This document shows, in pieces, positions 1 to 9,511 of a stretch of 64,000 nucleotides of DNA. This stretch comes from Photobacterium sp. Ph5 (GTDB lineage Bacteria; Pseudomonadota; Gammaproteobacteria; Enterobacterales; Vibrionaceae). The translations under genes were made by a program, and so were the position numbers. Within the stretch, counting starts at the first letter, position 1. Each line of letters begins with the position of its first letter. The stretch lies in NCBI RefSeq assembly GCF_022129445.1, contig NZ_JADQAQ010000001.1:102662-166661 (forward strand), written 5' to 3'. The notes beneath the pieces were generated by a model. The model was not told where the DNA came from and searched no databases. It worked only from the letters and a program-made list of their open reading frames with translations.

Positions 1-890
1 GGCATGAAAGTAAAGCTTGGCTCTTGTTTAGTTTGAACAACCGTCTCAGTAACTTCAGACTTAGCGACTTCTTCCTCAGCAATAGGTGTTGTGACTTCAA
101 TTTGTTCAGGCTCTTCTGCAGGTACAAGTTGTACTTGAGGCTCAATAACAGGTTTTGAAATCGGTTGTTCAATAATTTCAGGCTCAGCGACAACAGGAGT
201 TTCAACGATAACTGGTTGTGCTTGCTGAATAACAGGCTCTGCCACTACGGGTTGTTGAACTGTTTCTTGAACTGGAGTATACGCTGTCTGCTGTGGTTGC
301 TGAATGATTTCAGGCTGTACTGGCGTTTGCGTTTCTACAACAGGCGCTACAGTCGCTGAGTTAATAGTTGCCGCAACCTGAGGCTGTATAACAGGTTCAA
401 CAGGAGCGCTATTCGGTTGAGCAGCCGATTGTTGAGCATTTACAGGTTGTACTGGTTGCTCAGATGTTTGTGCTGATACTTGCTGAGGTTGCTTAACCGT
501 TGCTGCTTGTGATTGAGCCTGTGTTACTTTAGCTGGTGCATCATCACTGTCTGTTGCTGACATTTTAGGAAGATCATCACTGTCATCAACAGTGACATCA
601 CCTAATAATGGATCTTGCTGTGGACGTTCACCAAAACTAAAACCAGGCTCTTTACGCTTTGTCGGTTTCGTTTTTTCAACCACGTCCTGTGGCTTACTTA
701 CAACACGCGCTTCGCTCACGCTTTCTTCTACGTCATCTTGAATATCAAGTGGCGTTTCATCGATTTTACCTACTGGCTTTTCACCAAACTTGGCCGGTTT
801 TTCTTTTCGACTTGTCCATAGACCATGAAAAAGAAGCGCTGTAATCGCAAGCGCACCAACAATAATAAGAACTAGACGCAATTCCTGCAT
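1..890 (-). CDS. zipA: Cell division protein ZipA (5' part, cut by window edge)
   Basis: ZipA is the inner-membrane protein that tethers FtsZ to the membrane at the division septum. The reverse-strand ORF opens with MQELRLVLIIVGALAITALL, an N-terminal membrane anchor, followed by a basic stretch (WTSRKEKPAKFGEKP) typical of ZipA. From about residue 100 it becomes a low-complexity linker rich in Pro, Gln and Val, as expected for the flexible arm of the family. The C-terminal FtsZ-binding domain lies beyond base 1, so 296 codons are visible and there is no stop. The gene is divergent from cysZ, the arrangement known from E. coli and Vibrio. The ATG at 890 has only a weak AGAG upstream but begins right at the membrane anchor. 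Confidence 0.93.
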   Translation of the reverse strand, partial: MQELRLVLIIVGALAITALLFHGLWTSRKEKPAKFGEKPVGKIDETPLDIQDDVEESVSEARVVSKPQDVVEKTKPTKRKEPGFSFGERPQQDPLLGDVTVDDSDDLPKMSATDSDDAPAKVTQAQSQAATVKQPQQVSAQTSEQPVQPVNAQQSAAQPNSAPVEPVIQPQVAATINSATVAPVVETQTPVQPEIIQQPQQTAYTPVQETVQQPVVAEPVIQQAQPVIVETPVVAEPEIIEQPISKPVIEPQVQLVPAEEPEQIEVTTPIAEEEVAKSEVTETVVQTKQEPSFTFM

Positions 891-1243
891 ACGAATACTC
901 TGAAATTAACTCGTTATCCCTAGACGGGGTTAATAATAGTAAAAAATCTACTAGGCAGACAAAATCTCTAGCTAGAATTTCTTGCCGATGACTTACTGTA
1001 CCAAAACTCAAATGATAATGAGAAGTTGAATATCGCTATTCAGTCAAGATAGTCTTTACAACGTGAGTTTTGTACACTTTTACACCATTTTTCATTATGA
1101 ATGATGTGGTTTAATGGTTTGTCAAAACTGTGACAACCATATTTTCATTTGATTCCATCCTATGTAGCCCGTTAACATACTATTTGTATAGCCTCTCTAT
1201 CCCTCATCAAAATAAACTTGAGAGATCCGATTAAGGAAACAGA
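891..1243. promoter_or_regulatory. Divergent zipA-cysZ intergenic region
   Basis: This 353-base AT-rich gap separates two divergent genes and must hold both promoters. I could not single out a convincing -35/-10 pair or operator. The cysZ ribosome-binding site AAGGAAAC sits just before its ATG. Confidence 0.4.
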
Positions 1244-2005
1244 ATGTCGCAACAACATGCCATAAAATCAACAACCAGCGGAGCTGGCTACTTTTTTAAA
1301 GGATTACAGTTGGTCACCCAACCAGGAACGCGTCGTTTTGTAATCATCCCACTGCTCATCAATATCTTATTATTAGGTGGCGCATTTGCAACCTTACTTA
1401 CTCAGTTGAATGGCTGGATTGATGGTTGGTTAAGTTACCTGCCTAGCTGGCTTGAGTGGCTATCTTATGTCTTGTGGCCATTACTTGCCATTGCTGCATT
1501 AGTTACCTTTTCTTATTTCTTCAGTACCATTGCTAACTGGATTGCAGCACCATTTAATGGACTATTAGCTGAATATTTAGAAGCTAAACTTACCGGTAAA
1601 AATCCACCTGACGATAGTTTTAAAGCGTTAATTAAAGATCTACCTCGAACGATGGGTCGAGAGTGGACTAAATTAAAATACTACTTACCTAAAGCTATCG
1701 GCTTATTGATCCTAATGTGGATTCCGGCTATCGGGCAAACACTTGGGCCTATTCTATGGTTCTTATTTAGCGCTTGGATGATGACGATTCAATATGTTGA
1801 TTATCCATTTGATAACCACAAAGTGCCATTTATTAATATGCGAGATGCACTGAAAGAACATCGTGGCCAAGCGTTAAGTTTTGGTGCTGTCGTCATGTTT
1901 TTCACTATGACGCCAATTCTTAACTTACTCGTCATGCCGGTTGCCGTTTGTGGCGCGACAGCAATGTGGGTTGATCATTACCGCGAACAATTTAAACGTT
2001 ATTAA
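1244..2005 (+). CDS. cysZ: Sulfate transporter CysZ
   Basis: CysZ is an inner-membrane sulfate permease that feeds cysteine synthesis. The product is 253 residues, the same length as E. coli CysZ, and has four strongly hydrophobic stretches (about residues 30-52, 67-95, 145-175 and 205-235). Family-typical segments visible are [14 protein letters not shown] near the start and [10 protein letters not shown] in the second half. The start is well placed behind AAGGAAAC. It is divergent from zipA and precedes cysK, as in enterics and vibrios, which supports a role in sulfur assimilation. A strong terminator follows, so it is probably transcribed separately from cysK. Confidence 0.93.
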   Translation: MSQQHAIKSTTSGAGYFFKGLQLVTQPGTRRFVIIPLLINILLLGGAFATLLTQLNGWIDGWLSYLPSWLEWLSYVLWPLLAIAALVTFSYFFSTIANWIAAPFNGLLAEYLEAKLTGKNPPDDSFKALIKDLPRTMGREWTKLKYYLPKAIGLLILMWIPAIGQTLGPILWFLFSAWMMTIQYVDYPFDNHKVPFINMRDALKEHRGQALSFGAVVMFFTMTPILNLLVMPVAVCGATAMWVDHYREQFKRY

Positions 2006-2026
2006 GATCGATAATAATATTTAACG

Positions 2027-2060
2027 AAAGAGCGCTTATCTAGCGCTCTTTTCTTTTCCT
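2027..2060 (+). terminator. Rho-independent terminator after cysZ
   Basis: Ten-base-pair stem AAAGAGCGCT/AGCGCTCTTT with a five-base loop, followed by a T-rich run. It lies about 20 bases after the cysZ stop. Confidence 0.85.
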
Positions 2061-2274
2061 TTACACTTCCTGTAAACACCATTGTTTACTGTTATTTGAG
2101 TAAAACATATTTGTAAATTAGTCACTTGACGCCTTTCATCCCACTATATATCTTTAGTTCAATATAATTCACACATTGATAACAATAAGATATAACCATT
2201 AATTACTTTTCAAATCACTTATCCAGTATATTCTTAATTTATATTACTTTTAACGTGTCACGAAGGAACGAAGC

Positions 2275-3243
2275 ATGAGCAAGATTTATGAAGATAACTC
2301 ACTAACAATTGGTAATACTCCGCTAGTACGCCTTAACCGTGTCAGTAACGGTAAAGTGTTAGCAAAAGTAGAAGCTCGTAACCCTAGCTTTAGTGTTAAA
2401 TGTCGTATTGGCGCTAACATGATTTGGGATGCTGAGAAAAAAGGCCTTTTAAAAGAAGGTGTTGAACTTGTAGAGCCAACTAGTGGTAATACAGGTGTTG
2501 CACTTGCTTTTGTTGCTGCTGCACGTGGTTACAAACTAACATTAACCATGCCTGAGAGCATGAGCCTTGAGCGCCGTAAACTATTAAAAGCGTTAGGTGC
2601 AAATCTTGTACTAACTGAAGCACCTAAGGGCATGAAGGGCGCGATTGATAAAGCTGAAGAAATTGTAAATTCAGATCCAAGTAAATACCTACTGCTACAG
2701 CAATTTAATAACCCAGCAAATCCAGAGATCCACGAAAAAACCACAGGCCCTGAAATTTGGGATGCAACAGATGGTGAAATCGATGTGTTTATCTCAGGCG
2801 TAGGTACTGGCGGTACACTTACAGGTGTTAGCCGCTTTATTAAACAGCAAAAAGGCAAAGCAATTACTACCATTGCAGTTGAGCCACTAGAGTCTCCAGT
2901 GATTACCCAAACATTAAACGGTGACACGGTTCAACCAGCTCCACACAAAATCCAAGGTATTGGTGCTGGCTTTATTCCTGGTAACTTAGATTTATCATTG
3001 ATCGATGAAGTTGAAAAAGTAAGCTCAGATGACGCAATCGAAATGGCGCGTCGCCTAATGGAAGAAGAAGGTATTCTTGCTGGTATTTCTTCAGGTGCAG
3101 CGGTTGTTGCAGCAAATAACATTGCAGCACGTCCTGAGTTTGCCGACAAAAATATTGTTGTTGTATTACCAAGTTCAGGTGAACGTTACCTATCAACAGC
3201 ACTATTTGCAGGCATTTTCACAGAAAAAGAAACACAACAGTGA
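2275..3243 (+). CDS. cysK: Cysteine synthase A (O-acetylserine sulfhydrylase)
   Basis: CysK is a cytoplasmic PLP enzyme that makes cysteine from O-acetylserine and sulfide. The 322-residue product matches the family length. Visible signatures are the PLP-lysine region [14 protein letters not shown] (residues 36-49), the substrate loop EPTSGNTG, and the phosphate-binding loop GVGTGGT. Its start follows AAGGAA in GAAGGAACGAAGCATG. It sits between cysZ and the pts operon, as in other Vibrionaceae. Control by CysB is expected for the family, but I could not point to a specific CysB site in the 270-base upstream region. A terminator follows. Confidence 0.96.
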   Translation: MSKIYEDNSLTIGNTPLVRLNRVSNGKVLAKVEARNPSFSVKCRIGANMIWDAEKKGLLKEGVELVEPTSGNTGVALAFVAAARGYKLTLTMPESMSLERRKLLKALGANLVLTEAPKGMKGAIDKAEEIVNSDPSKYLLLQQFNNPANPEIHEKTTGPEIWDATDGEIDVFISGVGTGGTLTGVSRFIKQQKGKAITTIAVEPLESPVITQTLNGDTVQPAPHKIQGIGAGFIPGNLDLSLIDEVEKVSSDDAIEMARRLMEEEGILAGISSGAAVVAANNIAARPEFADKNIVVVLPSSGERYLSTALFAGIFTEKETQQ

Positions 3244-3279
3244 TCACACTTTATAATCTTTAATAGGTATATCACTATG

Positions 3280-3306
3280 AAAAAAGCCCCTTTGTGGGCT
3301 TTTTTG
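3280..3306 (+). terminator. Rho-independent terminator after cysK
   Basis: Stem AAAAAAGCCC/GGGCTTTTTT with loop CTTTGT, about 36 bases after the cysK stop. Confidence 0.88.
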
Positions 3307-3551
3307 TTGCATTTTGAACTGAGCTTTAATATAAAACTCGCACGCTTTATTTTTAGCTCCGAAATAAAGGAGCGAAAATACACTTTAGTCACTAACAAGT
3401 AAGTTTCTGATAAAACTTTGACTTGGATTAAAGCTAAGACATTATGCTATTAGGTAGTTTATACTGCAGCAGCACAAGCAAGATAACTATATTATGCTTG
3501 TCATAAATAAAGTAATTATTAAATAAAATACTATATCTATCGGGGTGAATT
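3307..3551 (+). promoter_or_regulatory. ptsH upstream region and G-rich ribosome-binding site
   Basis: The gap before ptsH should carry the operon promoter. A TTGACT with possible -10 elements ATTATG or TATGCT lies near 3418-3446, not decisive. The Shine-Dalgarno region is unusually G-rich: GGGGTGAA at 3542-3549, two bases before the ATG. This octamer is the exact complement of a C-rich segment of the small RNA encoded at 26547-26935 (minus strand), which suggests antisense control of ptsH translation. Confidence 0.5.
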
Positions 3552-3839
3552 ATGTATCAGAAGCAAGTTGAAATTACAGCACCAAATGGTCTACACACTC
3601 GTCCAGCGGCTCAGTTCGTTAAAGAAGCAAAATCATTTGATGCAGACGTAACTGTAACTGCTAATGGCAAAAGCGCTAGCGCAAAAAGCCTATTCAAGCT
3701 TCAAACTCTTGGCCTGATCAAAGGTGCACAAATCACTATCGCAGGTGAAGGCGCTCAAGCTCAAGAAGCTGTTGATGCTCTAATTCAACTGAAAGAAGAT
3801 CACGACGGTTCACCAGTTGCAATGTTCCGCGAGATCTAA
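3552..3839 (+). CDS. ptsH: Phosphocarrier protein HPr, with an extended C-terminus
   Basis: HPr accepts phosphate from Enzyme I on a histidine and passes it to the sugar-specific EII proteins. The active-site segment [18 protein letters not shown] (His15) and the regulatory serine segment [17 protein letters not shown] (Ser46) are intact. The product is 95 residues, about ten more than the usual 85. After the last helix (AVDALIQLK) it continues [14 protein letters not shown] instead of ending in a short MAELE-type tail. No frame change within the gene explains this. It is the first gene of ptsH-ptsI-crr, 54 bases before ptsI. Confidence 0.95.
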   Translation: MYQKQVEITAPNGLHTRPAAQFVKEAKSFDADVTVTANGKSASAKSLFKLQTLGLIKGAQITIAGEGAQAQEAVDALIQLKEDHDGSPVAMFREI

Positions 3840-3893
3840 GCTACGTTTATATACAAACGGGTTTTCAGTTTTTAGTTAATTTAAGGTAAGGCT

Positions 3894-5618
3894 ATGATTT
3901 CAGGTATCTTGGCATCTCCAGGTATTGCTTTTGCTAAAGCACTACTGCTGCAAGAAGAAGAGGTTGTTCTAAACAAAGCACCAATCTCTGCAGACCAAAT
4001 CGATCACGAAATTCAACGTTTCTTCGACGCACGAAAGAAATCGTCTGAGCAGCTAGAAGTAATCAAAGAAAAAGCACGTGTCACCTTTGGTGAAGAGAAA
4101 GAAGCGATCTTTGAAGGTCACATCATGTTGCTTGAAGATGAGGAGCTTGAAGAAGAAATCATAGCCCTTATTAAAGATAAAATGTCTGCTGACTTTGCAA
4201 TTTACTCTGTTATCGAAGAGCAAGCACAAACACTTGAGTCTTTAGATGATGAGTACTTAAAAGAACGTGCAAGTGATATCCGCGATATCGGTAGCCGTTT
4301 TGTGAAGAATGCATTAGGCATTAACGTAATCAATCTAAGTGCTATTAACGAAGAAGTTATCCTTGTTGCTAACGATCTTACACCGTCTGAAACAGCACAG
4401 ATTAATCTTGATTATGTTCGTGGTTTTATCACTGATATCGGTGGTCGCACATCACACACTTCAATCATGGCACGCTCGCTTGAGATTCCAGCGATTGTAG
4501 GTACAAACGATATCACATCAAAAGTTAAGTCTGGCGATATGCTAGTGCTTGATGCAATCAATAATCAGATTGTTATCAATCCAACGGATGATGAGTTAAA
4601 TAAATTTAAAGCTATCAGCGACGCGCATAAAGCAGAACAAGAAGAACTAGCTAAACTGAAAGATCTTCCTGCAATCACGCTTGATGGTAAGCAAGTAGAA
4701 GTTTGCGGTAACATCGGTACAGTGAAAGACTGTGACGGCGTAAACCGTAATGGTGGTGAAGGCGTAGGTCTATACCGTACTGAATTCTTGTTCATGGATC
4801 GCGATTCTCTACCGACAGAAGAAGAGCAATACCAAGCGTACAAAGAAGTTGCAGAAGCGATGCACGGTGAACCAGTGATTATCCGTACTATGGATATCGG
4901 TGGTGACAAAGATCTACCATACTTAGATCTACCAAAAGAAATGAACCCGTTCTTGGGTTGGCGTGCAATCCGTATCAGCCTTGACCGTCGTGAAATTTTA
5001 CGTGATCAGTTCCGTGCTATTCTTCGTGCATCTGCACACGGTAAGATCCGTATCATGTTCCCAATGATTATTTCGGTTGAAGAAGTACGTACACTTAAAG
5101 ATGCAATTGAAGAGTTTAAAGTTGAATTAACAGCTGAAGGTTTAGCTTTTGACGCTAACATCGAGATCGGTGTTATGGTTGAAACACCAGCGGCTGCCGC
5201 AATTGCACACCACCTAGCGAAAGAAGTTTCTTTCTTTAGTATTGGTACCAACGACTTAACCCAGTATACTCTAGCAGTTGACCGTGGTAATGAGCTAATC
5301 TCTCATCTTTACAACCCACTATCGCCTGCTGTACTTACTGTGATCAAGCAAGTTATTGATGCTTCTCACGTTGAAGGTAAGTGGACAGGTATGTGTGGTG
5401 AGCTTGCCGGCGACGAACGTGCTACTCTACTTCTTTTAGGTATGGGTCTTGACGAATTCAGCATGAGTGCGATTTCTATCCCTCGCATCAAGAAAGTTAT
5501 CCGTAACGCTAACTTTGCTGATGTTAAAGCAATGGCAGAGTATGCATTAACTCTACCGACAGCTGCTGAAATCGAAGAGCACGTAGAAAAATTCATCGCA
5601 GAAAAGACCATCTGCTAA
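3894..5618 (+). CDS. ptsI: PTS Enzyme I (phosphoenolpyruvate-protein phosphotransferase)
   Basis: Enzyme I starts the phosphotransferase relay by moving phosphate from PEP to HPr in the cytoplasm. The 574-residue product has the expected length. The phosphorylated histidine lies in [17 protein letters not shown], the PEP-binding barrel contains [14 protein letters not shown] and [10 protein letters not shown], and the catalytic cysteine is in [10 protein letters not shown]. It is preceded by TAAGGTAAGG. It is the middle gene of the pts operon, 40 bases ahead of crr. Confidence 0.97.
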   Translation: MISGILASPGIAFAKALLLQEEEVVLNKAPISADQIDHEIQRFFDARKKSSEQLEVIKEKARVTFGEEKEAIFEGHIMLLEDEELEEEIIALIKDKMSADFAIYSVIEEQAQTLESLDDEYLKERASDIRDIGSRFVKNALGINVINLSAINEEVILVANDLTPSETAQINLDYVRGFITDIGGRTSHTSIMARSLEIPAIVGTNDITSKVKSGDMLVLDAINNQIVINPTDDELNKFKAISDAHKAEQEELAKLKDLPAITLDGKQVEVCGNIGTVKDCDGVNRNGGEGVGLYRTEFLFMDRDSLPTEEEQYQAYKEVAEAMHGEPVIIRTMDIGGDKDLPYLDLPKEMNPFLGWRAIRISLDRREILRDQFRAILRASAHGKIRIMFPMIISVEEVRTLKDAIEEFKVELTAEGLAFDANIEIGVMVETPAAAAIAHHLAKEVSFFSIGTNDLTQYTLAVDRGNELISHLYNPLSPAVLTVIKQVIDASHVEGKWTGMCGELAGDERATLLLLGMGLDEFSMSAISIPRIKKVIRNANFADVKAMAEYALTLPTAAEIEEHVEKFIAEKTIC

Positions 5619-5658
5619 TATAGCTGCAGATAATATAACAACGCTTAGGAGCATCGAT

Positions 5659-6168
5659 ATGGGTCTGTTTGACAAATTGAAGAAACTGGTTTCTGACGAC
5701 AGCAGTGAAGCTGGTGCAATTGAAATCATCGCACCACTTTCTGGCGAAATCGTTAACATCGAAGATGTGCCAGATGTAGTATTTGCTGAGAAAATTGTTG
5801 GTGATGGTATTGCTATCAAACCAGCGGGCAACAAAATGGTTGCACCAGTAAACGGTACTATTGGTAAGATCTTTGAAACTAACCACGCTTTCTCTATTGA
5901 GTCTGACGATGGCATCGAACTTTTCGTTCACTTCGGTATTGATACTGTTGAACTTAAAGGCGAAGGTTTTACTCGCATCGCTGAAGAAGGCCAAACTGTT
6001 AAAGTTGGCGATACTATCATCGAATTCGATCTTGCACTATTAGAAGAGAAAGCGAAGTCAACTCTGACTCCAGTTGTTATCTCTAACATGGATGAGATCA
6101 AAGAGCTAACTAAGCTTTCTGGCGCTGTAAACGTTGGTGAAACACCAGTATTACGCGTTAAAAAATAA
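5659..6168 (+). CDS. crr: PTS glucose-specific IIA component (EIIA-Glc)
   Basis: EIIA-Glc relays phosphate from HPr to glucose-family permeases and signals carbon status to adenylate cyclase and other targets. The 169-residue product matches the family. Both histidines of the active site are visible: [30 protein letters not shown]. The N-terminus carries the short amphipathic membrane-binding stretch [13 protein letters not shown]. The Shine-Dalgarno TTAGGAGC precedes the ATG. It is the last gene of ptsHI-crr and is followed by a strong terminator. Confidence 0.97.
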   Translation: MGLFDKLKKLVSDDSSEAGAIEIIAPLSGEIVNIEDVPDVVFAEKIVGDGIAIKPAGNKMVAPVNGTIGKIFETNHAFSIESDDGIELFVHFGIDTVELKGEGFTRIAEEGQTVKVGDTIIEFDLALLEEKAKSTLTPVVISNMDEIKELTKLSGAVNVGETPVLRVKK

Positions 6169-6187
6169 GCTAAGTTCTATAGCTGAT

Positions 6188-6218
6188 AAAAAAGCGCTAC
6201 TTCGGTAGCGCTTTTTGT
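6188..6218 (+). terminator. Rho-independent terminator of the pts operon
   Basis: Stem AAAGCGCTAC/GTAGCGCTTT closed by a TTCG tetraloop and followed by T's. Confidence 0.9.
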
Positions 6219-6232
6219 TTATCTGAACCTAT

Positions 6233-6265
6233 AAAAAAACATGCTACAAACAAGTCCATAGCATG
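6233..6265 (-). terminator. Rho-independent terminator for the YfeX-type peroxidase gene
   Basis: On the minus strand, CATGCTA/TAGCATG forms a seven-pair stem with a 12-base loop, followed by seven T's. It lies just after the peroxidase stop codon. Confidence 0.7.
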
Positions 6266-6289
6266 CTTATATAAAATAGCGCTATCGAA

Positions 6290-7186
6290 TTACAGGCTAT
6301 TTAACATCGTCATTGATGGCGCAAAGAAATACGCACCAGTAACAGGTTTTGAGAAACGTAACATTTGATCTGTTTTACCATCCGTTTCACCAAACATGCT
6401 TTCAAGCTGCGCATCAAAGTGATGCTGACGCTGACAGTAAGCAATGAATAATAAACCGTGATCAGCAGTTACAGAGCCGTATGGCAAGCTGTGACGTAAA
6501 ATCTTTAAGCCTTTACCATTTTCTTTAATATCAACACGACCTACGTGTGATGCTGCTGGAACATCTTCTAGCTCTACAGAGTCTGCTTTCGTGCGACCAA
6601 TTACTTTCTCTTGAGCTTGAACATTTAAACGATGCCATGCTGGTAGGTTATGAACATAACGCTGTACCATTACGTAACTTCCCCCCGCAAACTCACCTTC
6701 AGCAATCACACCCACGTTAGCGCGATCTTCCGCTGTTTGTGGGTTCTCTGTTCCGTCAATGAAATCTGTCATGTCACGGTGATCTAAGTATTGAAAACCG
6801 TATGTTTCATCTAATACTTCTACATCTTGTGCCATTTTTTCGAAAAATACTCGGAATGCATAGAAGTTAAGATCATGGCGGTTAGAGTGGATATGTAGTA
6901 AGACATCGCCCCCTGTTGCAGGAGCAATAGTCTCACCTTCACCTAACTGACGAAACTCTGTTAATTCAGCAGGGCTTTGCTGACCTAAAGACTCCCAAAA
7001 TGCTTTACCGAAAGCAACGCTGGCGTGTAGTTTGGCGTCTTGCTGCTCTGCATTCAAATCAGCAAGTAATTGATGAATAGACTGGCATTGAGCAATAACA
7101 TTTTGCTTATTACCAACAACATTCATTACAACATAAAGGGCAAAGGCGCCACGATCTGGAACGATTGCTGGTTGGGCAATACTCAT
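6290..7186 (-). CDS. yfeX: Dyp-type haem peroxidase, YfeX-like
   Basis: This is a dye-decolourising peroxidase close to E. coli YfeX, a cytoplasmic haem protein with porphyrinogen-oxidising peroxidase activity. The 298 residues match YfeX in length. Signatures are DFIDGTENP (the GxxDG motif with the distal aspartate), GGSYVMVQRYVHNL, IGRTKADSVELED and the C-terminal FTKPVTG-type segment (RFSKPVTGAYFFAPS). Shine-Dalgarno AGGAGA precedes the ATG. E. coli yfeX lies beside yfeY and yfeZ; here a DUF2919 (YfeZ-like) gene stands two genes upstream, so the association is partly kept. Confidence 0.93.
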   Translation of the reverse strand: MSIAQPAIVPDRGAFALYVVMNVVGNKQNVIAQCQSIHQLLADLNAEQQDAKLHASVAFGKAFWESLGQQSPAELTEFRQLGEGETIAPATGGDVLLHIHSNRHDLNFYAFRVFFEKMAQDVEVLDETYGFQYLDHRDMTDFIDGTENPQTAEDRANVGVIAEGEFAGGSYVMVQRYVHNLPAWHRLNVQAQEKVIGRTKADSVELEDVPAASHVGRVDIKENGKGLKILRHSLPYGSVTADHGLLFIAYCQRQHHFDAQLESMFGETDGKTDQMLRFSKPVTGAYFFAPSMTMLNSL

Positions 7187-7388
7187 AGGTGTCTTCTCCT
7201 AACAGGATTTCTAATCAATAATGAAAAGTAATTATAACTATATAATTACGTAAATCATTTGATCCTGATGCATCACTTCCAGTTTTTACGCATTTTTACC
7301 ATATTATCAGTCAATAGATACAACAACGCCCTCTTATTAAAGAAGGCGTTATTAAAGGAGACACAGAGCACCGATCGATATTAATGTA

Positions 7389-7802
7389 TTATGCTGTCAT
7401 TATTTCAATTTGTAATTTGACACGCTCTTCTAAGTCACTATTTTCACTTTCAAATAATATCGGCATATTAAGCCCAGTAGATAAGGTTTTAGCTAAAATA
7501 GTACGCCAACCACCATCATCTAAACGCTCTTGGATCTGAAATGCAATTTTTACTTCATCTGGTGACACATCAAGTAATTGAGCGCGACCAACCACTTCAC
7601 GACACAAATTATGTTGGCTTTGACTTAGGCCATTAAAGAACACCGTCTCTTCACCTGGCAGTAATGATAGTGAGATATTCACAGTCTGTTTCGAATAACA
7701 GTAACTACTCAATTCAAAACTAACATCAAGCAACCAATCAGCCATCGCTAATGGGCTTAGTAACGTGCTTAATAGCAATTGTCCTCGACTAAAATCATTC
7801 AT
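7389..7802 (-). CDS. Conserved hypothetical protein (137 aa)
   Basis: I do not recognise this family. The protein has a hydrophobic start (RGQLLLSTLLSPLAMADWLLDV) but no convincing signal peptidase site, then mixed, acidic soluble sequence without obvious motifs. It follows the DUF2919 gene by 19 bases on the same strand, so the two are probably co-transcribed. Its Shine-Dalgarno is AAGGGGAA. It occupies the place of yfeY in the E. coli yfeX-yfeY-yfeZ cluster, but it is shorter than YfeY and lacks a lipobox, so I do not call it YfeY. Confidence 0.7.
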   Translation of the reverse strand: MNDFSRGQLLLSTLLSPLAMADWLLDVSFELSSYCYSKQTVNISLSLLPGEETVFFNGLSQSQHNLCREVVGRAQLLDVSPDEVKIAFQIQERLDDGGWRTILAKTLSTGLNMPILFESENSDLEERVKLQIEIMTA

Positions 7803-7821
7803 TACAGTTCCCCTTCACAGG

Positions 7822-8268
7822 CTAATCTGCAAATATATCTTTCACTCGCGAGCTCCTTAAAAGGTACAACCCAAGCCATGCCGTTAACAGTAATGTAGTC
7901 GCTCGTATCCAGCTAAACTCACCATGACTGATCACTAAATGATATATTTGCATTATAAAATCAAAACTATATACAGCAAGTAACACTCTCTTCCCTTGCC
8001 GCCACAGAAAATGTATTAATTTGTTATTTTTATTTCGTTGACCTGATAGCCACATTAAAAAAATTGCGGGGCTACCTATTGCCATACCTATGTATAAAAC
8101 ATCTCTTATTGGATAAATAAGCTCAAGTAATTCACCGCCTTGAGTACGGCTAACCCCAGCCATAATAAACACTAACCAGGCTTTGGCGTTAAACAGTAAA
8201 ACAAACCACAACATGGTATTAATTTTTAATTGTCCATGCTGATCATAAGCATCTATCGGATATAACAA
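7822..8268 (-). CDS. DUF2919 (YfeZ-like) inner-membrane protein
   Basis: A 148-residue integral membrane protein with about four hydrophobic segments and a conserved opening (YPIDAYDQHGQLK) that I associate with the DUF2919/YfeZ family. Its function is unknown. The start is TTG at 8268: GAGG lies eight bases upstream, whereas the nearby ATG at 8273 opens a six-codon dead-end frame. It probably forms a two-gene unit with the 137-residue protein downstream, near the yfeX-like gene as in E. coli. Confidence 0.75.
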   Translation of the reverse strand: MLYPIDAYDQHGQLKINTMLWFVLLFNAKAWLVFIMAGVSRTQGGELLELIYPIRDVLYIGMAIGSPAIFLMWLSGQRNKNNKLIHFLWRQGKRVLLAVYSFDFIMQIYHLVISHGEFSWIRATTLLLTAWLGLYLLRSSRVKDIFAD

Positions 8269-8281
8269 GCCATTTTCCTCA

Positions 8282-8693
8282 AACAGGTATCCAATGAAAT
8301 TTAGATCAGAGCTTAATAAACATCTCTGTGGTTCACAAACGACTCTAATCTATTCATTTATATTTTGAACAATAAGGACAAGGTTTTGTGCAGGACCGCA
8401 CTTTTCAGTTTTTTATATTGCCGTTACCGTCACATTTTTTGATCTAAAAAAAACAAATACACTGTTTTTTAAACATAGATCACAGACAGTAAAAGGTATA
8501 GGTAAATACTTAAAAAACATAAAGTTACACATTAAAAACACGTTTAACAAACCTTTTACCTATTTCTGAAATTTTCCTACATAATCAGTAAGATATACCG
8601 TAGCCTTTACTTTCTCTTTTATTGCTATCACCTCAACCTTTTTACTTATACGATATAATCAACGCTTAATTGTTATTTTCAGGGAGCTATACC
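8282..8693. other. Intergenic region between divergent DUF2919 and DUF2956 genes
   Basis: About 410 bases of AT-rich sequence. It must contain promoters for both flanking genes, but I see no convincing promoter pair, operator, small ORF or RNA structure in it. AGGGAGCT before 8694 is the DUF2956 ribosome-binding site. Confidence 0.4.
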
Positions 8694-9044
8694 ATGTCAA
8701 GTAGAAAACAATCCGCCCCTTCACCAGAAACACAAGCAGAAGCAATACGCATAGCAAAAGCTACACAAAAAGTAGGACAAACCAAAGAGCAGACAAGACT
8801 GGTTGCACAAGGGATTCAAAAAGGCATAGAGCAATATAAAAAACAACAAAAAGCTAAAGCTCGTGAGCAAGACAAATTGAAAAAGAAAGTGTCACGTAGT
8901 AAAGCCTCTAATGAGGCAGACACTCCCTCAGAAACCATAACTACTGAAACGGTAATATATAAACACAATAAACTCGCTTGGGGCCTTTTAATTGCATCAT
9001 GGGTAGGTTTTGCCGTGTATTTATTATTGCCACCGATACAATAA
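8694..9044 (+). CDS. DUF2956 family protein with C-terminal membrane anchor
   Basis: A 116-residue protein of unknown function of the kind listed as DUF2956 in Vibrionaceae. The first 85 residues are basic and helical (SPETQAEAIRIAKATQKVGQTKEQTRLVAQGIQKG..., Lys/Gln-rich, probably a coiled coil). One hydrophobic helix near the C-terminus (LAWGLLIASWVGFAVYLLLP) looks like a tail anchor. The ATG at 8694 is preferred over the in-frame codon 24 bases upstream because AGGGAGCT lies at the right distance. The DUF1499 lipoprotein gene follows after 16 bases. Confidence 0.8.
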   Translation: MSSRKQSAPSPETQAEAIRIAKATQKVGQTKEQTRLVAQGIQKGIEQYKKQQKAKAREQDKLKKKVSRSKASNEADTPSETITTETVIYKHNKLAWGLLIASWVGFAVYLLLPPIQ

Positions 9045-9060
9045 AAAGAGGAGAGTCTGA

Positions 9061-9501
9061 ATGCTAACTACTAGATTATTATTGCTTGTACTCTTCCCTC
9101 TTGTTGGCTGTAGCGATTCTAATCCAGCAGCCTGGCAACAACGAATTAATCAACCTTGTGGCAAAAAGCCAAATTGTGTTTCTACCCAAGATCAGCGAGA
9201 CGATTTTACTGTGTCACCGTTTACCTTAACGGCGAAAGGTATGAAAGACTGGCAAGGGATTAAACAAGCAGCTTTATCTCTTCCTGGGACAAAAATAACG
9301 GATGAGAGTCATCATTACCTTCATGTTGAAGCCACCAGCAAAATTTTTCGTTTTACCGATGATCTTGAAATAAAACAAGTCGATGATCATCTTAATGTTC
9401 GTTCAGCCTCGCGGGTTGGATATTCTGATTTTGGTGTGAATAGAAAAAGAGTAGAAGCATTCCGTAACCAATTAATAAAGCACGAACTGATTAAGCAATA
9501 A
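9061..9501 (+). CDS. DUF1499 family lipoprotein
   Basis: A 146-residue exported protein. The signal sequence MLTTRLLLLVLFPLVGCS ends in a lipobox (LVGC), so it should be lipid-anchored in the envelope. The mature part has DUF1499 features: a CGKKPNCVST cysteine pair, LPGTKI and a basic RVGYSDFGVNRKRVEAFRNQL end. The family's function is unknown. AGAGGAGAG precedes the ATG. It is probably co-transcribed with the DUF2956 gene. Confidence 0.85.
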   Translation: MLTTRLLLLVLFPLVGCSDSNPAAWQQRINQPCGKKPNCVSTQDQRDDFTVSPFTLTAKGMKDWQGIKQAALSLPGTKITDESHHYLHVEATSKIFRFTDDLEIKQVDDHLNVRSASRVGYSDFGVNRKRVEAFRNQLIKHELIKQ

Positions 9502-9511
9502 AAAATAATTT

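Noticed and set aside
165-359. Short plus-strand ORF in the zipA linker
   Set aside because: It is the complement of the Gln/Pro repeat region of zipA and lacks a ribosome-binding site.
2529-2927. 132-codon antisense ORF inside cysK
   Set aside because: It mirrors the strongly conserved cysK frame, has no ribosome-binding site and its composition follows the opposite strand's codons. The same applies to the other antisense ORFs inside ptsI, nqr, dapE and glyA.
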